Shown piece after piece: positions 56,182 through 61,958 of a stretch of 61,958 nt of DNA. This DNA is from an uncultured Marvinbryantia sp. (lineage in GTDB: Bacteria; Bacillota; Clostridia; Lachnospirales; Lachnospiraceae), in the NCBI GenBank assembly GCA_934408725.1, contig CAKRVB010000013.1, positions 1 to 61,958 of the forward strand. The letters run 5' to 3'. The stretch's first letter is position 1. Every line of letters begins with the position of its first letter. The notes beneath the pieces were generated by a model. The model was not told the DNA's origin. It was given only the letters and a program-made list of their open reading frames with translations, and searched no databases. A program made the position numbers and the translations under genes.

Positions 56182-56511
56182 TTACTCTTCCTCTGCTTCC
56201 TCCGCTGCAGTCTCCAGAACCACTGGTTCTTCCTGCAGTTCATCCGTCAGGTTAATCTCTGCTGCTTCTGCCTCTTCTTCTGCAGATTCCGGCATAATCT
56301 TCAGCAGTCCCTTATTCAATTCATCTACTGCAATACTCAGTGGTTTGTGAATCTTTGGCATAGACATTGGTTCTTTTCCATCAATAATCTGACGAGCTCT
56401 TTTTGCAGTAGCAAGAACGATGGAATACCGGCTGTTTACTACAGGAGTATCTCCGTCCTCTACCTCGCTGTTTACGACTTTAATTAATTCTGTGTAAGAT
56501 GGATGTAACAT
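56182..56511 (-). CDS. rpoZ: RNA polymerase omega subunit
   Basis: 109 residues. The N-terminal half has the omega pattern NSRYSIVLATAKRARQI and KPLSIAVDELNKG, while the C-terminal 35 residues are a Glu-rich tail not found in short omegas. Omega helps assemble beta-prime. It follows gmk, as usual in Firmicutes. Confidence 0.9.
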   Translation of the reverse strand: MLHPSYTELIKVVNSEVEDGDTPVVNSRYSIVLATAKRARQIIDGKEPMSMPKIHKPLSIAVDELNKGLLKIMPESAEEEAEAAEINLTDELQEEPVVLETAAEEAEEE

Positions 56512-56545
56512 AAATTTTTCCTCCTCAATATTATCTTTCTATTTA

Positions 56546-57175
56546 TTATAAAAATCTTTTTAACTGCTGTTTCAGATCTGACAGAAATTCTGTTCTCTGA
56601 TCTACACGATGATGCTGGCTCTGGATAATCTCATGAGCCTCATGGATGCAGGTATCCAGATCATCATTGACAATCAGATAATCATACTTCTCAATGAATT
56701 CTGCTTCCTCTACTGCACGGCGAAGCCTTTTCTGCACCACCTCTTCTGTTTCCGTTCCTCTTCCTCTGAGCCGGTCTTCCAGCACCTGTGCGCTTGGTGG
56801 AACCATAAACAGTAACAATGTCTCCGGAAACTGCTCTTTGATCTTCAGTGCCCCCTGAATCTCAATCTCAAGGATCACATCTTTTCCATTTTCCAGCTGT
56901 TCCTGTACATATTCCTTCGGTGTACCATAATAATTCCCCACATAGCAGGCGTATTCGATCAGCTTTTTCTCCTGAATCATCTGTTCAAATTCTTCTTTTG
57001 TTTTAAAGAAGTAATGAACACCATCTTCTTCCCCTGGTCTGGGATCTCGCGTGGTTGCAGATACCGATAGCGCATAATTATCATATTGCTTTAACAGTTC
57101 CTGCACCAGGGTACCCTTTCCGGTACCGGCAAATCCTGAAATCACCAGCAAAATGCCCTTTGATCTACAATTCAT
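56546..57175 (-). CDS. gmk: Guanylate kinase
   Basis: 209 residues. It phosphorylates GMP to GDP. P-loop [11 protein letters not shown], and the GMP-binding [16 protein letters not shown] segment. The start overlaps the end of remA by 11 bases. Order remA-gmk-rpoZ is conserved. Confidence 0.97.
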   Translation of the reverse strand: MNCRSKGILLVISGFAGTGKGTLVQELLKQYDNYALSVSATTRDPRPGEEDGVHYFFKTKEEFEQMIQEKKLIEYACYVGNYYGTPKEYVQEQLENGKDVILEIEIQGALKIKEQFPETLLLFMVPPSAQVLEDRLRGRGTETEEVVQKRLRRAVEEAEFIEKYDYLIVNDDLDTCIHEAHEIIQSQHHRVDQRTEFLSDLKQQLKRFL

Positions 57176-57437
57176 CTGTCTCTCCCTTCAGCTCATCTGC
57201 ATTAAAATGAAATCTCTTTACCAGTGTCTCTGGCTGCAGCGCAGACAAAATAATGTGATCTTCTTCTGTGATAATCACAGATTTCGTTCTTCTTCCCTGT
57301 GTTGCGTCTATTACTTTTCCAATCTGTCTGGCATTCTGCACCATACGCTTCACCGGTGCAGCATCCGGGCTGACTACTGCCACAATCTTAGCAGTATTTA
57401 CCACATTTCCAAACCCGATATTCATTAATCTCGCCAA
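57165..57437 (-). CDS. remA: RemA/DUF370 DNA-binding regulator
   Basis: 90 residues with the conserved [20 protein letters not shown] start and [18 protein letters not shown]. RemA in Bacillus activates matrix genes and forms large rings that wrap DNA. The placement between yicC and gmk is conserved across Firmicutes. Confidence 0.95.
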   Translation of the reverse strand: MARLMNIGFGNVVNTAKIVAVVSPDAAPVKRMVQNARQIGKVIDATQGRRTKSVIITEEDHIILSALQPETLVKRFHFNADELKGETDEL

Positions 57438-57448
57438 AAAACTTTCTC

Positions 57449-58327
57449 CTATTCGATGTTTTGTATCTGTTCCCGGACTTTTTCTATCTCAGTTTTCAGA
57501 TTAATGGCCCGGTTGGATGTCTCCAGATCATTCGCCTTAGAAAGAATCGTATTGGCTTCTCTGTTCATCTCCTGAGCCAGGAAATCCAGCTTTCTTCCTA
57601 CGCTTCCACCACCTAACAGTTCTTCCCGCATGCTCTCGATATGGCTGCGAAGACGCACTGTCTCTTCGTCTGTGCAGATCTTATCTGCAAATAAAATGAC
57701 TTCCGCCGCAATCCTGCCTTCTTCCATCTGTGCATCACCCAGCAGTTCTTCCACCTTAAGTGTCAGCTTCTCCCGATATTCTGTCATGATCTGCGGATAC
57801 CGGTCTTCAATGGCATCCACGTCTTTGATCATGCCATCCAATTTATCAAAGAGATCTTCTTTTAAGCGCTCGCCTTCTGTGATTCTGCTCTCTACAAACT
57901 GCTCACAGGCCTGCTTCAACGCCACTTCCAGAACAGCCCAGATCTCTTTTTCATCTACCGTCTGCTCTTCCATGGTAAAGACTTCCGGGCAGCGCCCCAG
58001 TACAGATACACTGATATCATCACGTAAACCAAACGTATCTGCCATCTGGCGATAGTACTTCAGATACTGCGCAGCAACGGCTTCATTGTACTTCAGAGAT
58101 ACGTTCTCTTCTGTGAAATCCTCATAAGTAATGAAAACGTCTACCTTGCCTCTCTGCATATAAGTCTTCAGCAGAGTACGAATCGCTGATTCAAAAAAGC
58201 TCAGCTTCTTTGGCATCTTAATACTGACATCAAAATATCTGTGATTCACAGCTTTCATTTCCACTGTAAACTTGCGGTTTCCCTGCAGATTCTCAGCTCT
58301 GCCGAAACCAGTCATACTTTTTATCAT
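57449..58327 (-). CDS. yicC: YicC family endoribonuclease
   Basis: 292 residues beginning [13 protein letters not shown], the family signature, with a C-terminal DUF1732 part including [15 protein letters not shown] and a terminal helix. YicC-type proteins are endoribonucleases linked to small-RNA turnover. It is the first gene of the yicC-remA-gmk-rpoZ operon. Confidence 0.95.
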   Translation of the reverse strand: MIKSMTGFGRAENLQGNRKFTVEMKAVNHRYFDVSIKMPKKLSFFESAIRTLLKTYMQRGKVDVFITYEDFTEENVSLKYNEAVAAQYLKYYRQMADTFGLRDDISVSVLGRCPEVFTMEEQTVDEKEIWAVLEVALKQACEQFVESRITEGERLKEDLFDKLDGMIKDVDAIEDRYPQIMTEYREKLTLKVEELLGDAQMEEGRIAAEVILFADKICTDEETVRLRSHIESMREELLGGGSVGRKLDFLAQEMNREANTILSKANDLETSNRAINLKTEIEKVREQIQNIE

Positions 58328-58377
58328 GGTATCTACTCATCCTTTTTATTTTGTGGCCTAAATTGCCACGTTAAGTT

Positions 58378-58406
58378 ATTATAAATCAATTTCCAGTAAG
58401 CGTCAA
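58378..58406 (-). promoter_or_regulatory. Sigma-A promoter for the yicC operon
   Basis: Minus-strand TTGACG, 17 bases, TATAAT. The leader holds a small GTGGC/GCCAC hairpin between promoter and start codon. Confidence 0.75.
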
Positions 58407-58418
58407 TTGGATTTGTTC

Positions 58419-60161
58419 TTATTTTGCTGCTTCCTTAATACCGGCAATATCTGTTGGTACCAGCATGGAATAGTTGGTATGATAAATGACAAATCCAGGC
58501 TTGGCTCCGGCAACCTTTTTGACAAACTTCCGCTCAATGTAATCGATTTCCGCTTTTTCTGCACCTCTGTTCTTAGAATAATAGGCCGCCAGCCTTGCTG
58601 CTTCTTCAAAGGTCCGGTCTGGCAGTTCTTCTCCATGAGTCTTCACAATCACATGGGATCCCGGGCATCCCTTGGCATGGAACCACCAGTCATTTCCCAC
58701 AGCCACTTTAAAAGTAAGTTCTTCATTCTGAAAATTGTTCTTGCCCACATACATATGGTAACCATCCGATGAAACATAATGAAACGGTTTGGAAGTGATC
58801 TTTACTTTTTTACCTGTATAATGGCGTTTGATATATCCATACTCGATCAATTCTTCCTTGATCTGCACCAGGTCCTCTTCTGAGCGCGCAATATCCAGTG
58901 CTGTACTGATGGATTCCAAATGCTCTATTTCTGATCTTGTCTCCTCGATCAGTTTGACCGATGCTTCATAGGTTCTTTTTAATTTATTATACTTTTCAAA
59001 ATAATGCTGTGCATTTTCCTGAGCAGTCTTTGTCTCATCCAGAGGTATGGTAATCTCTTTGTTATCATAATAGTTCAGACAGGTCAGCTTTTTTGCTCCA
59101 TCTTCCAGATTGTATCCATAAGTATTGATCAGTTCCCCATAAACCCGGAACTTCTCTCTCTTCTCAGTATCCTTCAGCTGTTTCTGCTGCAAATCATATT
59201 TTTTCCGGTTGCGGTCCAGCGCTGTCTGCACTACCCGGCGCAGATCTGAAGATCTCTGACGAATACGGGTGATCACATTTCGTGTCGCATAAAAATGCTC
59301 CAGCATACCGGATACCGTATCAAACTTTTCTTCCCGGAAATCACTATACTGGGTAAGTGGTACCACGCTGAAATCCACCGGTACCTGATCCTCATATACA
59401 ATGTTTGGTGTCAGCTGACCTGATTTCACTGTATCCACCACCAGATCAAACTGATGTTCCAGGTGAATCAGTTCCGTTTCCGAGAAGCTGTTGGCACTTC
59501 TGCCCGAATCCAGAGAAGCCCGATGACAGATCTCTTCCGCAATCAATGGGCTGATTCCTGTCATGGAGGAATAAATGCTTTTCGCCAGCGGCATCGGTTT
59601 GGATGAGATCGCCGCAATAAAATCCCTGCTTTCATAATCCAGAGGGTTTAATTTTTCCTGGGTCTCCGGAATAAAATAAGTGCGCCCCGGGAGCACCTCC
59701 CTGACAGAACTGACCTGGGAAGAAATATGTTTGATACTGTCGATAATCATCCCCTCTTCGCTGCAGAAAATAATATTCGAATGTTTTCCCATAATCTCCA
59801 CAACCAGAGTCTTGTGACAGAGATCTCCCAGCTCATTTAAATGTTCAATTTCGAAATTAATAATACGTTCCATCCCCGGCTGCCAGATTCTGGTAAACTT
59901 CCCACCGCCAATATGCTTTCGTAAAAGCATACAGAAATTCGGTGCTGTCAAAGGTGCAGTCTTATTCTGCTCTGTAAAATAGATCAGCGGGAGACTGGCT
60001 CCCGCAGAGATCAGCAGCCGGTACTGCTGGCGTCTGTCGCTTTTAATCGTAAGCATCAGCTCATCCGCTTCCGGCTGTGCAATTTTATTAATTCTGCCGC
60101 CCAGAATACAGGCATTCAGCTCCTGTACCATTCCGGCAATCACTAGTCCGTCTAATGCCAT
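58419..60161 (-). CDS. rqcH: RqcH/NFACT ribosome-quality-control protein
   Basis: 580 residues from MALDGLVIAGMVQEL. N-terminal NFACT-N domain, two coiled coils (about 290-440), and a C-terminal NFACT-R domain with DWWFHAKGCPGSHVI. RqcH binds stalled 50S-peptidyl-tRNA and adds C-terminal alanine tails. It was formerly called fibronectin-binding protein. An in-frame ATG five codons upstream exists, but GAGG spacing and the family start favour 60161. Transcribed alone, ahead of the yicC promoter. Confidence 0.95.
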   Translation of the reverse strand: MALDGLVIAGMVQELNACILGGRINKIAQPEADELMLTIKSDRRQQYRLLISAGASLPLIYFTEQNKTAPLTAPNFCMLLRKHIGGGKFTRIWQPGMERIINFEIEHLNELGDLCHKTLVVEIMGKHSNIIFCSEEGMIIDSIKHISSQVSSVREVLPGRTYFIPETQEKLNPLDYESRDFIAAISSKPMPLAKSIYSSMTGISPLIAEEICHRASLDSGRSANSFSETELIHLEHQFDLVVDTVKSGQLTPNIVYEDQVPVDFSVVPLTQYSDFREEKFDTVSGMLEHFYATRNVITRIRQRSSDLRRVVQTALDRNRKKYDLQQKQLKDTEKREKFRVYGELINTYGYNLEDGAKKLTCLNYYDNKEITIPLDETKTAQENAQHYFEKYNKLKRTYEASVKLIEETRSEIEHLESISTALDIARSEEDLVQIKEELIEYGYIKRHYTGKKVKITSKPFHYVSSDGYHMYVGKNNFQNEELTFKVAVGNDWWFHAKGCPGSHVIVKTHGEELPDRTFEEAARLAAYYSKNRGAEKAEIDYIERKFVKKVAGAKPGFVIYHTNYSMLVPTDIAGIKEAAK

Positions 60162-60217
60162 GAGAATTATCCTCATCTTTCTGAAAAATATGCAATGTGT
60201 ATATCACTTTCCTGTTC

Positions 60218-60246
60218 AGTATATCAAAAAACCTTTCGCTTGTTAA
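60218..60246 (-). promoter_or_regulatory. Sigma-A promoter for rqcH
   Basis: Minus-strand TTAACA, 17 bases, TATACT, about 55 bases before the start codon. Confidence 0.65.
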
Positions 60247-60261
60247 GACCTTTGTTCTCCT

Positions 60262-60316
60262 CACAAAAAAAGAACCCGGAATTCTTTTTTCAAAAAAATT
60301 CCAGGGTTCTTTTCAC
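60262..60316. terminator. Terminator between the integrase and rqcH
   Basis: AAAGAACCCGGAATT and AATTCCAGGGTTCTTT pair with a single bulged base around a loop, with A and T runs on both sides. It would end the integrase transcript from the right. It may be original chromosomal sequence or belong to the inserted element. Confidence 0.75.
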
Positions 60317-60387
60317 TATTTCATTACAATATTTATATCTACTCGAAAATGTTGATTTTACGCTGTTTTTCGCTATCTATCTTCTGA

Positions 60388-60407
60388 TTTACTCCATTTT
60401 TACTCCA
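60388..60407. repeat. Tandem 11-bp direct repeat just past the integrase gene
   Basis: TTTACTCCA occurs twice, at 60388-60396 and 60399-60407, within TTTACTCCATT and TTTACTCCAAT. The position between integrase end and chromosomal DNA suits arm-type integrase binding sites near an element end. The core attachment site itself could not be identified because the other end lies outside the window. Confidence 0.4.
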
Positions 60408-60410
60408 ATT

Positions 60411-61613
60411 TTAAGCCAATATTTTCAGTTCGGCTACTTCTTCTTTTTTCTTTTCTTCTGAAACGTGCGTGTATAAATCAGTTGTCATTGCCAATGTGGA
60501 ATGACCTAAAAGTTTCTGCACTACCTGTTGGTCTACTCCATTTTCATAACACCTTGTAGCGTATGTATGTCGCAAAGTATGGCAGGTAAACAGTTCAAAT
60601 ATCTTCGGCTCTCTCTTTTCTTCCTTTGCTAGTTCAATCTCTATTACATTGATTTTTGCCACATAGTCTTTGATTGCACTATTGACGTTATAATAATAAA
60701 CTGGCGAACCGTCCGAACAGGTAAATACCAAGTTTTGAAATTCTTTGTGCTGTTTCCATATTGAGCGTTTCCACATCTTCTGTTCTGTCTGCTTTATCTT
60801 CTGATTTTGCAAAATCTCATACACTTCATCTGTCATAGGAATTACACGATTACTGGATATGGTTTTTGCAGTCGTATAGAAAAACTTTGAACCCTCTACG
60901 GGACTAGAAGCCTTTGAATAATGAATTGTCTTATTGATTGTAATTTCTCTTTTTTCAAAGTCACAATCTTCCCATTTTAGTCCCAGCACTTCTCCAATCC
61001 GACAGCCTGTTGTCACAGCAAATTTCAGAACATTGATGTGTATGTAGGAAGAAGCAAATGTAAAAAATTTCTCCTGTTCTTCTCTTGTTAATACACGTCT
61101 TTCTTTTTTCACTTCTTTTGGCATTTCCACGCCGATACAGGGATTTTTTCTGATGTATTCACTCAATACTGCTTTATCAAACATATCACTTAACATAAAT
61201 CTGATATTCGATACTGTTCCATGTGCAAGACCGCTGTCTATCAAGTCATTTAAAAACTTCTGAACGTGATATGTTTTAATGTCCTGCAAATACATCTTTC
61301 CGATAGAGTTCTTCACTCTTGAATTGTAGTAACTGTGGTTTTTATATATCGTAGTCATTTTAACTGTTTTCTTCTTATACAACTCTGTCCACGTTACATA
61401 CCATGCGTTTAAAGTGATACTTTCGCCATTGCCATTCAAACCATGTTCATCTTCATAAACCGCTTCTCGCAACTTCCGTTTTAATTCATTCAGTTTAAAA
61501 TCATAAAGCGTTTTACGTTTCCCTGTTTTACTTGTAAATCTTGCAATATAGCGTCCGTCTGCTCTCTGTGAAATTCCCTTACCGAGTTCTTTGCCTTTTA
61601 AATCTTTACCCAT
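60411..61613 (-). CDS. Tyrosine recombinase (integrase) of an integrative element
   Basis: 400 residues. An N-terminal AP2-like arm-binding domain (about 12-60; SQRADGRYIARFTSK) precedes a SAM-like core-binding domain (about 70-170) and a catalytic domain with Arg in TTGCRIGEVLG, Lys in TTAKTISSNR, HTLRHTYATR, GHSTLAM and the nucleophile Tyr in DLYTHVSE, all intact. Its composition is AT-richer and lysine-richer than the flanking chromosomal genes. It is Tn916/ICE type. The RBS GGAAAG precedes ATG 61611-61613. It is followed by candidate arm sites and preceded by the excisionase. Confidence 0.95.
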   Translation of the reverse strand: MGKDLKGKELGKGISQRADGRYIARFTSKTGKRKTLYDFKLNELKRKLREAVYEDEHGLNGNGESITLNAWYVTWTELYKKKTVKMTTIYKNHSYYNSRVKNSIGKMYLQDIKTYHVQKFLNDLIDSGLAHGTVSNIRFMLSDMFDKAVLSEYIRKNPCIGVEMPKEVKKERRVLTREEQEKFFTFASSYIHINVLKFAVTTGCRIGEVLGLKWEDCDFEKREITINKTIHYSKASSPVEGSKFFYTTAKTISSNRVIPMTDEVYEILQNQKIKQTEQKMWKRSIWKQHKEFQNLVFTCSDGSPVYYYNVNSAIKDYVAKINVIEIELAKEEKREPKIFELFTCHTLRHTYATRCYENGVDQQVVQKLLGHSTLAMTTDLYTHVSEEKKKEEVAELKILA

Positions 61614-61695
61614 ACCAACTTTCCTTTCTTCTACTGAAAGAAATATGGTAAAGTAAATATTTCAATTTTCATTATATCGACACCCCATTTTCTTT

Positions 61696-61875
61696 TCAAG
61701 CCCTTTTGCATTGATATTCTAGCCATTCATCAAGTAATTTCTTATTTGCATACAGCCGATTACCAATGCGTACTGTAAATCTATTTTTCGGATTGTTCAA
61801 CAGTTCTCTTGCCTTTGTTTTCCCAATCCCCATATACTCACAAAATTCATTTATATTTAGTAATGCTTTATCGAT
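61696..61875 (-). CDS. Excisionase-like small DNA-binding protein with unclear start codon
   Basis: About 59 residues reading DKALLNINEFCEYMGIGKT, then KARELLNN and RFTVRIGNRLYANKKLL. This is a winged or MerR-like helix domain as in excisionases of Lachnospiraceae integrative elements. No ATG, GTG or TTG opens this frame at the expected place. AAAGGGGG stands about 7 bases before an ATC codon that aligns with the normal first residue. A stop (TAG) lies in frame just upstream. Initiation at ATC, or a +1 shift from the upstream frame that ends in GGGGGTAA, would be needed. Confidence 0.75.
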   Translation of the reverse strand: MDKALLNINEFCEYMGIGKTKARELLNNPKNRFTVRIGNRLYANKKLLDEWLEYQCKRA

Positions 61876-61879
61876 ACGA

Positions 61880-61958
61880 TTACCCCCTTTCGCCTAATTT
61901 TCTTGCTTTTATGTAATCATCATACAACTGCTTCTGTGTGATATTCATTTCTCCATTT
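61880..61958 (-). CDS. C-terminal end of an upstream element gene (cut by window edge)
   Basis: The minus-strand frame reads NITQKQLYDDYIKARKLGERG and stops at 61880-61882, directly in front of the excisionase. It may be a short peptide starting at the ATG at 61947-61949, but GGAG is only two bases before that ATG, so a longer protein entering from outside the window is also possible. Function unknown. Confidence 0.45.
   Translation of the reverse strand, partial: NGEMNITQKQLYDDYIKARKLGERG

Noticed and set aside
55502..56350. 282-residue plus-strand frame opposite DUF308 and rpoZ
   Set aside because: Antisense frame of two well-supported genes, with His/Gln-rich low-complexity content.

Overview
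The window reads as a chromosomal segment of a low-to-moderate GC Gram-positive anaerobe, most likely a Lachnospiraceae member (Clostridia). The grounds are the rpsP-khpA-rimM-trmD-rplS and ffh-ylxM-ftsY-smc-rnc-acpP-plsX gene order, the UPF0210/ACT pair, a TRAP transporter, Csp-type subtilases with a cysteine-rich 'chorion class HCB' small protein, and consensus sigma-A promoters. The species cannot be named from sequence reading alone.

Layout. (1) 1-12.2 kb, minus strand: translation, SRP and chromosome-maintenance genes (rplS start, trmD, rimM, khpA, rpsP, ffh, ylxM), an ilvA inserted between ylxM and ftsY, then ftsY, smc, rnc, acpP and plsX. (2) 12.3-24.9 kb, minus strand: an accessory block. 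A four-gene overlapping operon (ECF sigma factor, two small membrane proteins, PrsW-type intramembrane protease) is followed by a 2863-residue secreted InlB-repeat protein, a translationally coupled secreted subtilase, and a 14-copy array of a 63-bp tandem repeat that would form the 3' untranslated part of the transcript. (3) 25-37 kb: rpmF with yceD, the acetate pathway ackA-pta, class II fba, tmcAL, and an operon with polA, coaE, a YycJ-type hydrolase, an ACT protein and UPF0210. (4) 37.4-43 kb: tRNA-Leu(CAA), a UroD/MtaA-like protein, a DctPQM TRAP transporter and a divergent AraC regulator. (5) 43.1-48.2 kb: an LTA-synthase-like protein, a rhomboid-fold membrane protein with a zinc ribbon, aroC and a lactonase-like propeller. 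(6) 48.3-52.2 kb: two divergent subtilases, the Cys/Gly-rich small protein and three further small proteins. (7) 52.2-60.2 kb, minus strand: yicC-remA-gmk-rpoZ-DUF308-rimO-pgsA-cinA, with rqcH upstream. (8) 60.4 kb to the end: integrase, excisionase and the edge of an integrative element that continues to the right.

The best candidate for an undescribed system is block 2. An ECF sigma factor is packed with membrane proteins and a PrsW homologue, a family known to cleave anti-sigma factors, next to a giant exported protein whose stop codon overlaps the start of an exported protease. This could be a self-contained envelope sensing and surface-processing module. The 63-bp array, whose period is close to six helical turns, is the most distinctive non-coding structure. 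Functional links inside this block are inference from gene order, overlaps and family membership.
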